From NCBI RefSeq assembly GCF_025997855.1, contig NZ_AP026560.1, forward strand, positions 88,001 through 152,000: a stretch of 64,000 nucleotides of DNA. The letters are read 5' to 3'. Below, piece after piece: positions 20,404 through 31,015 of the stretch. The notes beneath the pieces were generated by a model that was given only the letters and a program-made list of their open reading frames with translations, was not told where the DNA came from and did no database searches. Positions within the stretch are counted from its first letter, which is position 1, and every line of letters starts with the position of its first letter. A program made the translations under genes and the position numbers. This stretch comes from Deinococcus aetherius. GTDB taxonomy: Bacteria; Deinococcota; Deinococci; Deinococcales; Deinococcaceae.

Positions 20404-21653
20404 GGTTGATGTACCTCCTGACGATTCCCCACAGCGCCCTGTGGTACCTCAGGGGCCAGCTCGCCCATATGCAGGCGGCGGGCTACGACACGTCCTTCGT
20501 CTCGACCCGGGGAGAGGGCGGGGAACTCGCGGAGGTGGGGCGCCGGGAGGGGGTGGCCGTCTATCCCTTGGACGTCAGCCGCGAGATCGACCCGGCGCGC
20601 GACCTCGTGTCCATGTGGCACCTCCACCGGATCATGCGCCGGGTGCGGCCCCAGATCGTAAATTTCGGCAATCCAAAGACGGGGCTGGTGGGCGGGCTGG
20701 TGTCGTGGGCACGGCGGGTCCCGGTCCGGGTGTACACCCTCCACGGGCTGCGGCTGGAGACGGTCACGGGCCGCAAGCGGCAGGTGCTTCGGCTCTGCGA
20801 GTGGGTGACCATGCGCTGCGCCCACCGCGTCGTGGCGGTGAGCCCCAGCCTGCGTGCGCGGGCGCTGGAACTGGGGCTGACCTCGCCCGGGAAGATCGTC
20901 ACCCTCCACCACGGCAGCGTGAACGGCATTCGGCCCGTGGTTGCGGACCCGGCGGAGGTCGAGCGTGCGCGCGTACGTCTGGGCCTGAACCCGGGCGGAG
21001 TGGTGTTCGGCTTCGTGGGGAGGTTCACCCGGGACAAGGGCATCCGCGAGCTGGTGGCCGCCTTCCTGGGGGTGCGGGAGACGTACCCGGACGCCACGCT
21101 GCTGCTCGTGGGAGACTTCGAGGCGGGCGACCCGGTGGACGCGGGGACGCGGGCCCGGCTCGCCGGGGAGGCGGGCATCCTGCACGCGGGGTACGTCACC
21201 GACGTGGCGCCGTACTACGCTCTGATGGACGTGCTCGTGCTGCCCACCTACCGGGAGGGTTTTCCCACGGTGGCGCTGGAGGCCGCCTCGGCGGGGCTGC
21301 CCCTGATCACGACCGACGCGACCGGGGCGCGCGACGCCGTGCGCGAGGGCGAGACGGGCCTGCGGGTCCCGGTGGGGGACGTAGACGCCCTGAGCCGGGC
21401 GATGGTGCGTCTGGCGGAAGACCCCGGGCTGCGGCGGCGCCTGGGGGAGGAATCCCAGGCGTGGGTGGCGCACGATTTCGCGCAAGAACGCCTCTGGAAG
21501 GAGTGGGACATGTTGTATCGGCGGTTGTGGGCCCAGAGCCGGGAGCGGGCCGCCCGGACCCGCAGGCTGGCTCTGGGGACGGGCGCAGTGCTCGTGCTGA
21601 CCGAGTTGACCGCGCGTGTGGTGGGAATATTCGGGCGACGGGGGAGAGGATGA
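20394..21653 (+). CDS. Glycosyltransferase family 4 with a C-terminal membrane segment
   Basis: A 419-residue GT-B enzyme. The N-terminal domain starts LMYLLTIPHSALWYLRGQL and includes NFGNPKTGL and YTLHGLRLET; the C-terminal domain has GFVGRFTRDKG, HAGYVTDVAPYY and EGFPTVALEAASAG with the paired glutamates. The last 35 residues include a hydrophobic stretch (LALGTGAVLVLTELTARVVGIF) that may touch the membrane. The GTG start at 20394 follows GGGAGGAG and lies inside the end of galE; ATG 20409 is an alternative. The stop overlaps the next start as ATGA. Confidence 0.9.
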   Translation: MGLRLMYLLTIPHSALWYLRGQLAHMQAAGYDTSFVSTRGEGGELAEVGRREGVAVYPLDVSREIDPARDLVSMWHLHRIMRRVRPQIVNFGNPKTGLVGGLVSWARRVPVRVYTLHGLRLETVTGRKRQVLRLCEWVTMRCAHRVVAVSPSLRARALELGLTSPGKIVTLHHGSVNGIRPVVADPAEVERARVRLGLNPGGVVFGFVGRFTRDKGIRELVAAFLGVRETYPDATLLLVGDFEAGDPVDAGTRARLAGEAGILHAGYVTDVAPYYALMDVLVLPTYREGFPTVALEAASAGLPLITTDATGARDAVREGETGLRVPVGDVDALSRAMVRLAEDPGLRRRLGEESQAWVAHDFAQERLWKEWDMLYRRLWAQSRERAARTRRLALGTGAVLVLTELTARVVGIFGRRGRG

Positions 21654-22528
21654 ACGGGCTGCCACGTCTCCTGATGACGGGCGCGACCGGGAACACCGGC
21701 CTCTTCACCCTGCGGCGGCTGCGGGCGTTGCAACCCCGGCGGCCCGTGCTCGCCCTGGTGCGGCCCACCACCGATACGGCGGCGCTGGATGAACTCGGGG
21801 TGCCGTGGCACGTCTGCGACCTCGACGACCCGGCGACCTACCGGGGCGTGGTGCGACCCGGCGACGTGTTGCTGGAGACGGCCAATCTCCGGCATGCGCG
21901 GCGAATGCTGCCCGCCCTGGCGGGAGTGGGGGTCACCCGGGCCTTCTGCGTAACGACGACGGGGGTTTTCTCGCGGCACCACTCGTACTCGGCGCTGTAC
22001 CGCGAGATCGAGGAGGAGATGCGGCGCAGCCCGGTGGAGGTCACGATCCTGCGGCCCAGCATGATCTACGGCAACGAGCGCGACCACAACATGCATCGGC
22101 TCCTGCGTCTGATCGCCCGGGTGCCGGTCTACCCGGTCTTCGGGGCGGGACGGGCGCTGATGCAGCCGGTCCACGTGGAGGACCTCGCCGAGGGCATCGC
22201 GCAGGCGGTCGTGCGGGACGCGCGTGGGGAGTTCAACCTGGCGGGTCCCGAGGCGCTGCCCTACCGCCGGATCGTGGATGAGGCCTTTCGTGCCGTCGGA
22301 TGTCGGGGCGTGCTGCTGTTCGTGCCGGTGCGTCCGGTCGCCGCCCTGGTGGGGGTGTTCCAACGGGTGCCGCGCTTTCCCGTGCGGCATGAACAGGTCG
22401 TCCGCTTGCAGGAGGACAAGGCCTTCGAGATCGGCCTCGCTCGTCGGGAGCTGGGGTACGCGCCACGTCCCTTCGCGCTGGGAATCGAGCAGGAGGCGGC
22501 ACGGCTGCGGCAGGTGGGGCAGCTGTGA
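21650..22528 (+). CDS. NAD(P)-binding SDR / NmrA-like protein
   Basis: A 292-residue extended-SDR protein with the Rossmann signature MTGATGNTGLFT at residue 9, CVTTTGVF in the position of the catalytic serine/threonine strand, and RPSMIYGNERD. The usual YxxxK is not obvious; YSALYREIEEE lies where it should be, so it may be an atypical reductase or a non-catalytic NmrA-like protein. It starts at ATG 21650 after GGGGAGAGG, overlaps the previous stop by ATGA and the next start by GTGA. Its position between a glycosyltransferase and the initiating transferase suggests sugar modification. Confidence 0.78.
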   Translation: MNGLPRLLMTGATGNTGLFTLRRLRALQPRRPVLALVRPTTDTAALDELGVPWHVCDLDDPATYRGVVRPGDVLLETANLRHARRMLPALAGVGVTRAFCVTTTGVFSRHHSYSALYREIEEEMRRSPVEVTILRPSMIYGNERDHNMHRLLRLIARVPVYPVFGAGRALMQPVHVEDLAEGIAQAVVRDARGEFNLAGPEALPYRRIVDEAFRAVGCRGVLLFVPVRPVAALVGVFQRVPRFPVRHEQVVRLQEDKAFEIGLARRELGYAPRPFALGIEQEAARLRQVGQL

Positions 22529-23145
22529 GCCCGAGTTCCGGGAGGCCCGGGGGGGTGAGCCGCCGTGCCGCCGCGTACGAGCCCCTGAAGCTCGCGTTCG
22601 ACCGTTTGCTCGCGGGACTGGGGCTCGCGCTGCTGTGGCCCGTGTTCGTTCTCGTGGCCGTGGCGATCTTCGTGGACGACCCCGGCCCGGTGCTCTTCCG
22701 GCAGTCCCGGGCAGGACGCTGGCACCGGCCTTTCACCATTCTCAAGTTCCGGACGATGCGGCGCGGCACGCCCCACCTCTCCACCGAGGAGATGCGGCGC
22801 CTGGGGCTGAGCCCCTATACCCGGCTGGGTCCCTGGTTGCGCCGCACCAGCCTCGACGAGCTACCCCAGCTTCTGAACGTGCTGCGCGGGGAGATGAGCC
22901 TGGTGGGGCCGCGTCCCGCGCTCCTGACCCAGGAGGTCGTGCTGCAGGGCCGGGAGGCGACCGGGGTGGCGCAACTGCGCCCCGGAATCACGGGCCTGGC
23001 GCAGGTCACGGGCCGGGACGACCTGCCCGACGAGGAGAAGGTGCTCCGCGACCACACCTACCTCCGGCACGTCGGACCGGTCACCGACGTGCTCGTGCTC
23101 GTCTACACGGTGCGGGGCGTGCTGCGCGGGCGTGGGGCCTACTAG
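22525..23145 (+). CDS. Undecaprenyl-phosphate sugar phosphotransferase (initiating transferase, short form)
   Basis: Transfers the first sugar phosphate to undecaprenyl phosphate, starting repeat-unit assembly. The 206 residues have one membrane helix ([22 protein letters not shown]) and the full polyisoprenyl-phosphate hexose-1-phosphate transferase core: [43 protein letters not shown] and [10 protein letters not shown]. It lacks the long multi-helix N-terminus of WbaP/WcaJ. The start is GTG at 22525, overlapping the previous gene. Confidence 0.92.
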   Translation: MSPSSGRPGGVSRRAAAYEPLKLAFDRLLAGLGLALLWPVFVLVAVAIFVDDPGPVLFRQSRAGRWHRPFTILKFRTMRRGTPHLSTEEMRRLGLSPYTRLGPWLRRTSLDELPQLLNVLRGEMSLVGPRPALLTQEVVLQGREATGVAQLRPGITGLAQVTGRDDLPDEEKVLRDHTYLRHVGPVTDVLVLVYTVRGVLRGRGAY

Positions 23146-23231
23146 ATCGCCGTGAGCCGTGCGGACATGATAGACATGAGCGCGTCCGCGCGTGAGCCAC
23201 GCCGCCTTGAGATGCCTGGGGACCTGCTTTG

Positions 23232-25061
23232 ATGATGACCGCGAATGCTCGGCTGAAATTTCTCCTCGACCTGACCCTGTGGGGTGGGGCGGCGCTGCTC
23301 GCCTACGCCTTCCGCCAGCCGCAGCTCATCGCACGCGGGATTCCGCTGAGCGTCTGGAGCTATCTGCTGCTGACGCTGCTCGTGATGGCGGTGCTGGAGG
23401 CCCGCTACGGTCTGCACCGTCAAACGTGGCGCCGGGCGGGGGTGATCGACCTCCAGATGCTCGCGCGGGCGGTCGCCTTCGCCACGCTGGTGGTGTTCGC
23501 GCTGGGCTTCGTGTTGCAGACGTGGTTGAACCTTCCGCGCAGCGTGCCGGTGATGGCGGGTCTGCTGGGCTTTCTCCTGATGGGCGGCGCCCGCATCTCG
23601 GGGCGCCTTGCCCATGAGCGCAGGCAACTACGCGGCACGCCCACCCGGCGCCGGGTCCTGATCGTGGGGGCGGGGGAGGCGGGGACCCTGATCGCGCGCG
23701 AGATGCAGCGCCACCCGGAGGCGGGGCTCGATCCCATCGGCTTTCTCGACGACGAGCCCGGTAAGCTGCGGCGGCGGCTGGTGGGGCTGCCCGTCTTCGG
23801 CCGGGTGGAGGACCTCGTCACGGTCGCGGGGCGCGAGGACGCGCAGGAGATCCTGATGGCCGTCCCGTCGGCGGGGGGCGACTTCGTGCGCCGGGTCGTG
23901 GACCTGGCCCGCCAGACCGGACTGCGCTACCGCATCATCCCAGGAGTGTTCGAGATTCTGTCGGGCAACGTGAGCATCACCCAGATTCGGGACGTGAACT
24001 TGGAGGATCTGCTGCGCCGCCCGCCGGTTCACCTGCACACGGGGGAGATTGCGGGGTACCTGCGCGGCCGGGTGGTACTTGTCACGGGGGCGGGGGGCAG
24101 CATCGGTTCGGAGATCGTGCGGCAGATCATGCCCTTCGCGCCGGGCACGGTGCTCCTCTTCGGTCGCGGTGAGAACAGCGTCTTCAGCATCCAGCAGGAA
24201 CTCGTGCGCGACTGGCCGGACATCAAGCAGATTGGGCTGATCGGCGACGTGCGCGACGAGGCCCGGCTGCGGGGGGTGTTCGAACGTTACCGGCCCGAGG
24301 TGGTGTTTCACGCGGCGGCGCACAAGCACGTGCCCCTGATGGAGGAAGCCCCCTCCGAGGCGATCCTCAACAACGTGATCGGCACCCAGAACGTGGTCGA
24401 GCTGTGCCTGGAGTACGGGGCGACCCGGCTCGTGAATATCTCGACCGACAAGGCGGTGAACCCGACTTCGGTCATGGGCGCGTCCAAGCGCGTCGCGGAG
24501 ATGGTCGTGTCGGCCGGGGCGGCCCGGGCGCGCGAAACGCAGGCGTTCGTGTCGGTGCGTTTTGGGAACGTGCTGGGCAGCCGGGGCAGCGTGGTGCCCA
24601 CCTTCATGGCACAGATTCGCGCTGGCGGCCCGATCACGGTCACCCACCCGGAGATGGTGCGCTACTTCATGACGATCCCCGAGGCGGCCCGGCTGGTCCT
24701 TCAGGCGGGGGGGCTGGCCGAGAACGGCAAGGTGTACGTGCTGAACATGGGCGACCCGGTGCGGATCGCCGACCTCGCCCATGACCTCATCCGCCTGAGC
24801 GGGGCGCAGCATGTGGACGTGGTGTACAGCGGCATCCGCCCCGGCGAGAAGCTGTACGAGGAACTCCTCACGACGGGCGAGGGCGTGGGGGCCACCACCC
24901 ACAGCGAGATCTTCAGCGCCCGGCTGGGCCAGGTCAATCCTCATGCGCTGAGCCAGCACCTACGTCGGCTGCGTGTCTACGCCGAACGTGGTGACGGGGC
25001 AGCCATCCGGCAGTACCTCGAACAGCTCATTCCTGAGAACAAGTTCGGGAGCCTGCGTTAA
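23232..25061 (+). CDS. Membrane-bound UDP-sugar 4,6-dehydratase (FlaA1/CapD/PglF type)
   Basis: A 609-residue protein starting a deoxy- or amino-sugar branch, probably from UDP-GlcNAc. Four membrane helices fill residues about 8-125. The first Rossmann region follows (VLIVGAGEAGTLI), then the dehydratase domain with VLVTGAGGSIGSEI near residue 280, HAAAHKHVPLME, NISTDKAVNP and the atypical catalytic pair in VMGASKR (Met in place of Tyr, as in this family). ATG 23232 or 23235 is the start. It is 86 nt after the sugar transferase gene and the last rightward gene of the locus. No aminotransferase is nearby, so the final sugar is open. Confidence 0.92.
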   Translation: MMTANARLKFLLDLTLWGGAALLAYAFRQPQLIARGIPLSVWSYLLLTLLVMAVLEARYGLHRQTWRRAGVIDLQMLARAVAFATLVVFALGFVLQTWLNLPRSVPVMAGLLGFLLMGGARISGRLAHERRQLRGTPTRRRVLIVGAGEAGTLIAREMQRHPEAGLDPIGFLDDEPGKLRRRLVGLPVFGRVEDLVTVAGREDAQEILMAVPSAGGDFVRRVVDLARQTGLRYRIIPGVFEILSGNVSITQIRDVNLEDLLRRPPVHLHTGEIAGYLRGRVVLVTGAGGSIGSEIVRQIMPFAPGTVLLFGRGENSVFSIQQELVRDWPDIKQIGLIGDVRDEARLRGVFERYRPEVVFHAAAHKHVPLMEEAPSEAILNNVIGTQNVVELCLEYGATRLVNISTDKAVNPTSVMGASKRVAEMVVSAGAARARETQAFVSVRFGNVLGSRGSVVPTFMAQIRAGGPITVTHPEMVRYFMTIPEAARLVLQAGGLAENGKVYVLNMGDPVRIADLAHDLIRLSGAQHVDVVYSGIRPGEKLYEELLTTGEGVGATTHSEIFSARLGQVNPHALSQHLRRLRVYAERGDGAAIRQYLEQLIPENKFGSLR

Positions 25062-25216
25062 GCGGTCCCCGCCTCCTCCCGGGGGAAGTGGGCGCCTGGG
25101 CCACAGGCTGCGGGCGCGGCCCGGGGAAGTCGCCCCGGCCGCCGCAAGATGGGCTTACCCGGACCAGGGGCACGAGACCGGGAGAGGCCGGACGAACGCG
25201 AGGCCCAGCCACGGTC

Positions 25217-26740
25217 TCAAGGCCGCACCTCCACGGTCCAGCGGCGCGTCCCCAGGGGCTGTGGACGCAGGGAGGAGGTGCCGGGATGCAGGCGCAACTC
25301 CAGGACCTGCCGCCTCACCGGGCGCAGGGACCCGGACAGCGTGATCACCGGGGCGCCCCCGGCGTCCACCGTGAAGGGCAGGCTGGCGATGCGGGCGCAA
25401 CTTTCCAGGCAACTGTGCAGCGACGCCCGGTAACGGCCCGGCGGCAGGTCGAAGCGGACGAAGGTGATGTAGTCGTGTGGGCTCCTCACCGTGGTGGGGG
25501 CGTTGAGCAGGGCGATCTGGGGTGGCGGACCGGGCGGGGTGGGGAGTGCGCTCGCCAGCAGTGGGGCCGACAGCGCCAGCATGAGTGCGGCGGTCAGCGC
25601 CCCCGTGCCCGCGCTGGGGCGCCGCAGGGAAAGGAGCTGGCTGCCCGCCGCAATCCAGAACACCTCGGCGAAAAAGGGGCTGGGCACGAGCAGCGTGTTG
25701 TCGTTGACGGTGGCGACCAGCAGACCGGAGATCACCGCCATCCCCAGGGGATCACGCTGGGCCAGCGCCGCGCCCGCGACCGCCCCGAGGAGCGCGAACA
25801 GCCCCAGCAGTCCCACTGGGCCTGTCTCAGCGAGTTGTTGCAGCGTGACGTTGTGGGCGATCAGCCACGGGCTGCCGAGCCCCCTCACCCACGCGGGGCA
25901 GACCGGCGCCTGCCCGTCCGCTGCCGCCCACAGCTCGCAGGCGTCGCCCGGCGCGGCGAGGCGCCCGCCCAGGCGGTAGCTGCCCACCCCGCTCCAGGGT
26001 TCGCTCCGGATCACGCTCAGGGTGTTTTCCCAGACGATGTCCCGCCCGGTCGTGTCCGCGCTGCCCAGGCGGGTGATCGCGCCGAGTTCCAGGCGCTGCC
26101 CGAGGAGAAAGGCCACCCCGAGCAGGGCGACGCCCGCCAGCACGCCCACGGCCAGCCGTCGGCCCCGCCGGATCACGAACCCTGCCGCACACCCCACGAG
26201 GGCGGCGGCGAGCGAGCCCCGGCTTCCCGACAGCAGCAGCACCCCGAGTGCCAGCACGCCCAGCGGCAGGCGCCACCCCAGGCGCCCGGGCGCGAACAGG
26301 GCGAGCCACACCCCCAGCGTCCCCGCCAGACCGAGGGTGATGGGCGTCATGTAGGGGTGCCCCAGCCGCTGCACAAGCAGGTCGGCGTGCCCCAGGACCG
26401 TGAAGGCGAACGCTGTCAGGTACACGGCGAGCAGACCCGGCACCATCGCCCGCAGTCGCCCGGTGTCTGCCAGAAGGACGCCCACCGCAATGAGCCCGAA
26501 CATCAGCCCGGTGCGGGCCAGTGCCAGCACGCTCGCCAGCAGGGGCTCGGGGGCGAACAGCGCCGGGAGCTGCTGGCTCAGGGTGTAAACACCCAGCACC
26601 CACCACACGACGCGTGGAAGCCGCCGCAAGGCGGGCAGCGCCAGCAGCGCGAGCGGGGAGATCACGTACACCACGGGCAGGGCGGCCAGCCAGACCGGAA
26701 GCCAGCGCGGCGGCGCGGCGGCGTCGTCGGGGCGCATCAC
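25217..26740 (-). CDS. O-antigen ligase / Wzy-like membrane protein with C-terminal extracytoplasmic domain
   Basis: A 507-residue protein with about ten hydrophobic helices and an O-antigen ligase-type loop. [14 protein letters not shown] around residue 190 and [19 protein letters not shown], which contains the typical His-Asn-x6-E-G region, mark the family. The last about 100 residues form a beta-rich extracytoplasmic domain ([15 protein letters not shown] to RRWTVEVRP). It may ligate or polymerise the glycan. The GTG at 26740 lies 7 nt after TATAGT, so translation may be leaderless; ATG 26737 is the alternative. Faces the locus from its right edge. Confidence 0.8.
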   Translation of the reverse strand: MMRPDDAAAPPRWLPVWLAALPVVYVISPLALLALPALRRLPRVVWWVLGVYTLSQQLPALFAPEPLLASVLALARTGLMFGLIAVGVLLADTGRLRAMVPGLLAVYLTAFAFTVLGHADLLVQRLGHPYMTPITLGLAGTLGVWLALFAPGRLGWRLPLGVLALGVLLLSGSRGSLAAALVGCAAGFVIRRGRRLAVGVLAGVALLGVAFLLGQRLELGAITRLGSADTTGRDIVWENTLSVIRSEPWSGVGSYRLGGRLAAPGDACELWAAADGQAPVCPAWVRGLGSPWLIAHNVTLQQLAETGPVGLLGLFALLGAVAGAALAQRDPLGMAVISGLLVATVNDNTLLVPSPFFAEVFWIAAGSQLLSLRRPSAGTGALTAALMLALSAPLLASALPTPPGPPPQIALLNAPTTVRSPHDYITFVRFDLPPGRYRASLHSCLESCARIASLPFTVDAGGAPVITLSGSLRPVRRQVLELRLHPGTSSLRPQPLGTRRWTVEVRP

Positions 26741-26779
26741 GCGCGCCACTATAGCGGGCCCCCGAAGGACGCCAAAGGC

Positions 26780-26803
26780 AAAACCCCCGCCGAGGCGGAG
26801 GCT
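26780..26803 (-). terminator. Rho-independent terminator after tRNA-Glu
   Basis: Read on the minus strand, CCTCCGC and GCGGGGG pair (one G-T) around CTCG and are followed by TTTT. It lies directly downstream of the tRNA and ahead of the ligase-like gene. Confidence 0.75.
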
Positions 26804-26807
26804 TTTT

Positions 26808-26888
<81 letters not shown>

Positions 26889-27033
26889 CACAGCTTCACG
26901 CTTTTTTCCGCGCTCGGCCGCCCTCTCAAGGGGTGCTTTTCAGCACGCCCGGAAGCATACCGGAGGCCCCCCATTTCGTCAATGGCGAGTGAGGCCGCGC
27001 TTGCTAGAGTCCGAAAGCGGAGAAAGCTGACCC

Positions 27034-28461
27034 ATGCCCATCAAATTCGGAACGGACGGCTGGCGGGACATCATCGCCGAGGACTTCACCTATCAGAACG
27101 TGCGGGTGGTCGCCCGCGCTCACGCCCAGGCGCTGAGGGCGAGGGGCGGTTCCCTCGTGGTCGTGGGCTTCGACACCCGCTTCCAGGGGGCGGGGTTCGC
27201 GCGAGTGGTCGCCGAGGTGATGGCGGGGCAGGGCCTGAACGTCCTCCTGGCTGCCGAGTACCTGCCCACCCCCGCCCTGTCCTACGCGGTGGTCCACCAC
27301 CGGGCGGCGGGAGGAGTCATGATCACCGCCTCGCACAACCCGCCCGCCTACAGCGGCTACAAGCTCAAGGGGCCCTACGGGGGCAGCGCAACTCCCGAGG
27401 TGGTCGCCGAGGTCGAGCGGGCGCTGGCGAACCCCGAGGCGTGGGGCGGCCCGCCGGGCACCATCCAGCCCCTCGACATCCGGGAGGCGTACTACACCGC
27501 GCTCGACCGGCAGCTCGACCTGGGCACCCTGCGCGCGTACCGAGGCACCGTCATTCACGACCCGATGGGCGGCGCGGGGTGCGGCTGGCTCACCGGCTAC
27601 GCGCGCCATGCGGGCCTGAGCCTCGACCTGCGCGAGTTGCACGGCGAACCCACCCCGCTCTTCCACGGGGTGAATCCCGAGCCCATCCCCCAGAACCTTG
27701 GCGAGCTGACGGCGCGGCTGTGGGAGGAGACGGGCACGGTCCTCGGTGTGGTCACCGACGGGGACGCCGACCGGGTGGGGGCGGTGACGGCGGGAGGCAG
27801 GTTTTTCAACAGCCACCAGATCTTCGCGGTGCTCCTGAGGCACCTCCACGGGCGCGGCCTGCGCGGGCGGGTGGTAAAGACGGTCTCGGGGAGCCGGGTG
27901 ATCGAACTGCTCGCGGGCCGCCTGGGCCTGGAGCTGCTGGAGACCCCGGTGGGCTTCAAGTACATCACCGACGCCTTCCTGGAGGGGCAGGCGGACGAGG
28001 GCAAGGCCGTGCTGATGGGCGGCGAGGAGTCGGGCGGGTTCTCCTCGCGCGGGCACATCCCCGAGCGGGACGGCCTGCTGAACAGCCTGCTCCTCGTCGA
28101 GGCGGTCGCTGCCACGGGCAAGAGCCTCGACGACCTCTTCGCCGAGATCGAGGCTGAGGTGGGCTTCCGGCACCATTACGACCGGAACGATCTGCATCTG
28201 AGCGCCGGGTTCGATAAGGATGCGCTCCTCGCCGAGGCGCGGGAGTACCGGGAGGTCGCGGGGCACCCGGTCGAGGGCCGCAAGACCGCCGATGGGGTGA
28301 AGCTGCTCCTAGCGGGCGGGGCCTCGGCCATGTTCCGCGCCTCAGGCACCGAACCCGTCGTGCGCGTGTACGTAGAGGCCCAGACGCTGGAGGACGTGCG
28401 GGCCATCCTCACCGAGGCGACGAGACGGGTGCTCGCGCACGACCCGGCCCATCACGGCTGA
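27034..28461 (+). CDS. Phosphoglucomutase/phosphomannomutase family protein
   Basis: Alpha-D-phosphohexomutase moving phosphate between C6 and C1 of a hexose. The 475 residues carry all four family motifs: catalytic phosphoserine loop TASHNPP, metal-binding DGDADRVG, sugar-binding GGEESGGF, and phosphate-binding RASGTEP. It opens with IKFGTDGWR. It could supply mannose 1-phosphate or glucose 1-phosphate to the nearby polysaccharide locus, but substrate cannot be read from sequence. Start at ATG 27034, with GGAG about 13 nt upstream and a TAGAGT box further up. Confidence 0.92.
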   Translation: MPIKFGTDGWRDIIAEDFTYQNVRVVARAHAQALRARGGSLVVVGFDTRFQGAGFARVVAEVMAGQGLNVLLAAEYLPTPALSYAVVHHRAAGGVMITASHNPPAYSGYKLKGPYGGSATPEVVAEVERALANPEAWGGPPGTIQPLDIREAYYTALDRQLDLGTLRAYRGTVIHDPMGGAGCGWLTGYARHAGLSLDLRELHGEPTPLFHGVNPEPIPQNLGELTARLWEETGTVLGVVTDGDADRVGAVTAGGRFFNSHQIFAVLLRHLHGRGLRGRVVKTVSGSRVIELLAGRLGLELLETPVGFKYITDAFLEGQADEGKAVLMGGEESGGFSSRGHIPERDGLLNSLLLVEAVAATGKSLDDLFAEIEAEVGFRHHYDRNDLHLSAGFDKDALLAEAREYREVAGHPVEGRKTADGVKLLLAGGASAMFRASGTEPVVRVYVEAQTLEDVRAILTEATRRVLAHDPAHHG

Positions 28462-28523
28462 GGGGCCATAAGGGGAGAGACGGGAAAGCCCTCCAGCCTC
28501 CCTGCCCCCCGTTCCCCTCCCGT

Positions 28524-29930
28524 TTACATGTGCAGCGACCGCTTGTCCGTCGCCAGCGCGGCCTCTTTGACCACCTCGGAGAGGGTGGGGTGGGCGTGGA
28601 CGGTGCGGGCGAGGTCCTCCGCGCTGCCGCCGAACTCCATCAGGGTGACTGTCTCGCCGATGAGTTCGGAGACGTTCGGGCCGATCATGTGGACGCCCAG
28701 AATCCTGTCCGTGTCCGCGTCCGCCACAACCTTCACGAAGCCACGCGGGTCGCCATGCCCCAGCGCCCGGCCGTTCGCGCTGAAGGGAAACTGGCCCGTC
28801 TTGACGTTGAAGCCCTTGTCCTTCGCCTGCTTCTCGGTCAGGCCCGCCCAGGCGATCTCGGGGCTGGTGTAGATCACCCAGGGGATCACGTCGTAGTTGA
28901 CGTGCCCGGCGTGTCCGGCCAGCAGCTCGGCAACCGCCACGCCCTCCTCCTCGGCCTTGTGGGCGAGCATGGCGCCGCCGATCACGTCGCCGACTGCGTA
29001 GACGCCCGGTAGATTGGTGCGGTAGTGCCCGTCCACCTTCACGAAGCCGCGCTCGTCGAGTTCGAGCCCGGCGGCCTCGGCCCCCAGACCCGCCGTGTGG
29101 GGCACCCGGCCGATGGAGACGATGAGCTTGTCGAAGCTCGCGGTGACGCTCTGGCCCTTCTCCTCGTAGGTGACGGTCACACCCGCCTCAGCCTGCTCGA
29201 CCGCCTTGATCGACACCCCGAAGTGGAACTCCAGGCCCTGCTTCTGGAACTGCTTGAGGGCCTCGCGGCTGATCGCCTCGTCCGCGCCCATCAGGAAGCC
29301 GGGCAGGGCCTCGAGGACGGTGACCTGGGCCCCCAGGCGGCGCCACACGCTGCCCAGTTCCACCCCGATCACGCCCGCGCCGATGACGCCGAGTCTGCCG
29401 GGCACCTGCTCGAAGGCGAGCGCGCCGCTGTTCTCCACCACATGCCCGCCGAAGGGGGCCAGGGGCAACTCGCGGGGGCTGCTGCCCGTCGCCACGATCA
29501 CGTTCTTCGCTTTCACCTCGGTCCCGGCCGCGTCCACGACCCAGCCGTCCTCCTCGCGGCGGACGAGGCGGCCCAGGCCGTGAATGCTCGTCACCTTGTT
29601 CTTGCGGAAGAGATAGGCCACGCCGCCCGTGAGCTTGTCCACGACGGCTTCCTTGCGGCCCAGCATCTTGCCCAGGTCCACCCGCGCGCCGTCCACCTGA
29701 ATGCCGTGTTCCCCGGCCTCGTGGGTGATCATCTCGAACCGTTCGCTGGAGTCGAGCATCGCCTTGCTGGGAATGCATCCCACGTTCAGGCAGGTGCCGC
29801 CCAGGCTCCCCTTGCCGCCGCGCTCGAAGGCGTCCACGCAGGCCGTCCCCAGCCCGAGTTGCGCGGCGCGAATCGCGGCCACATACCCCGCCGGGCCGCC
29901 GCCAATCACCACTACGTCGTAAGCGTCCAT
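28524..29930 (-). CDS. lpdA: Dihydrolipoyl dehydrogenase (E3)
   Basis: FAD enzyme reoxidising dihydrolipoamide in 2-oxoacid dehydrogenase complexes and the glycine system, with NAD. The 468 residues show the FAD loop [10 protein letters not shown] at residue 6, redox-active disulfide GGTCLNVGC around residue 44, NAD loop [28 protein letters not shown], and the C-terminal catalytic HAHPTLSE. No lipoyl domain is fused. The start MDAYDVVV is standard. No E1/E2 genes are adjacent. Confidence 0.95.
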   Translation of the reverse strand: MDAYDVVVIGGGPAGYVAAIRAAQLGLGTACVDAFERGGKGSLGGTCLNVGCIPSKAMLDSSERFEMITHEAGEHGIQVDGARVDLGKMLGRKEAVVDKLTGGVAYLFRKNKVTSIHGLGRLVRREEDGWVVDAAGTEVKAKNVIVATGSSPRELPLAPFGGHVVENSGALAFEQVPGRLGVIGAGVIGVELGSVWRRLGAQVTVLEALPGFLMGADEAISREALKQFQKQGLEFHFGVSIKAVEQAEAGVTVTYEEKGQSVTASFDKLIVSIGRVPHTAGLGAEAAGLELDERGFVKVDGHYRTNLPGVYAVGDVIGGAMLAHKAEEEGVAVAELLAGHAGHVNYDVIPWVIYTSPEIAWAGLTEKQAKDKGFNVKTGQFPFSANGRALGHGDPRGFVKVVADADTDRILGVHMIGPNVSELIGETVTLMEFGGSAEDLARTVHAHPTLSEVVKEAALATDKRSLHM

Positions 29931-30102
29931 AACCGTCCCCGAGCGTACCACCGCCCCCTCATGGGAAATGCGGCGCGTTCCCGGAGGCGTGACAAGGCGG
30001 GCGGGAACGGAACGCACGGAAAGGGAGGAGGGACTGGGGGCCGTCTGCGTTGTGTCCCTCGCGCCGCGCGGCTCCCGAGCTGAGACGGGGGCGGGCCGTG
30101 CC

Positions 30103-30927
30103 CTACCCCCGCCCCGCCTCCCACGCCTCCACCCTCTCCCGCGCCTCGTCCACGTGCATCTGCTCGATCAAGGCGCCGCGAAAGGTCGTCACGCTCTTGC
30201 CCTCCTGCCGCGCCTCCTCCCACGCGGCGAGGAGGGCACGGGCCTCCTCCGCCTCGGCCCCGGTAACCCCGAAGGCCAGGTTCGCGGGAGCAATCTGGTC
30301 CGGGTGGATGACCGTCTTGCCCGCGAACCCCAGGGTCCGGCCCTGCGCGCACTCGCGGGCGAAGCCTTCCGGGTCGCGCACATCGTTGAACACGGCGTCG
30401 AGGGGCACCTTGCCGTGGGCGCGGGCGGCCAGCACCACCGCCGAGAGGGCGTGGAGGAGGGGCAGGCGGTCGGGGTGGGGACGGGTCCGCAGCGCGCGGG
30501 CGAGGTCGTTGGCGCCCACGATCAATCCCGCCACTCCGGTCACGGCGGCGATCTCGGGGGCGCGCAGGACCCCGAGCGGCGTCTCGATCATCGCCCAGAG
30601 GGGGAGGCCGAGGTGCAGGTCGCGCACGGTGCGGGCGTCTTCCACCTTGGGCAGGACCAGGCCCGCCGCGCCCGCCGTCAGGGCCATCTCGCGGTCGGCG
30701 TGTTCCCACGGAGTGCCCAGCCCATTCACCCGCACGAGGACAGGACGGGGCCAGCGCCAGCCGAGCGCCGCCCGCACGTTCTCCCGCGCCGCGTCCTTAG
30801 CCTCCGGGGCGACGGCGTCCTCCAGGTCGAGGATCACGGCGTCCGCCCCCAGGGTGCGTGCCTTCTCGACGGCGCGCGGCTTGTCGCCCGGCACGTAGAG
30901 CACCGAGCGCAGGGGTTTAACGCTCAC
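30103..30927 (-). CDS. CitE-like HpcH/HpaI aldolase/lyase family protein
   Basis: A 274-residue TIM-barrel lyase of the citrate-lyase-beta/malyl-CoA family. Seen: [17 protein letters not shown] (phosphate/CoA region), [11 protein letters not shown] with the metal-binding acidic residues, MIETPLGV with the catalytic glutamate region, and [10 protein letters not shown]. No citrate lyase alpha or gamma genes are present, so this is probably a stand-alone CitE homologue acting on an acyl-CoA or related substrate. The GTG start at 30927 overlaps the end of a small upstream ORF. Confidence 0.85.
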   Translation of the reverse strand: MSVKPLRSVLYVPGDKPRAVEKARTLGADAVILDLEDAVAPEAKDAARENVRAALGWRWPRPVLVRVNGLGTPWEHADREMALTAGAAGLVLPKVEDARTVRDLHLGLPLWAMIETPLGVLRAPEIAAVTGVAGLIVGANDLARALRTRPHPDRLPLLHALSAVVLAARAHGKVPLDAVFNDVRDPEGFARECAQGRTLGFAGKTVIHPDQIAPANLAFGVTGAEAEEARALLAAWEEARQEGKSVTTFRGALIEQMHVDEARERVEAWEAGRG

Positions 30928-31015
30928 GCTCGGCGTTCTCCCGGCGAGGCTTCGCGGCGCTCGACACGAGGAGGAAGGGGAGGAGGGCGAGGAGGAACCG
31001 CAGGGGGCGTTTCAT
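30917..31015 (-). CDS. Candidate 32-residue single-helix membrane peptide
   Basis: ATG at 31015 opens MKRPLRFLLALLPFLLVSSAA followed by a charged tail, a positive-inside single-span or signal-like peptide. TACCCT at 31022..31027 lies 6 nt upstream, the leaderless pattern. It starts 4 nt after the stop of the IS-interrupted gene and its end overlaps the CitE-like start by 11 nt. Coding is plausible but unproven. Confidence 0.45.
   Translation of the reverse strand: MKRPLRFLLALLPFLLVSSAAKPRRENAERER

Noticed and set aside
20094..21665. Long open frame (about 520 codons) on the minus strand opposite galE and a glycosyltransferase gene
   Set aside because: It is rich in Pro, Arg and His with no family motif and lies over well-supported plus-strand genes; a known artefact of high-GC coding sequence.
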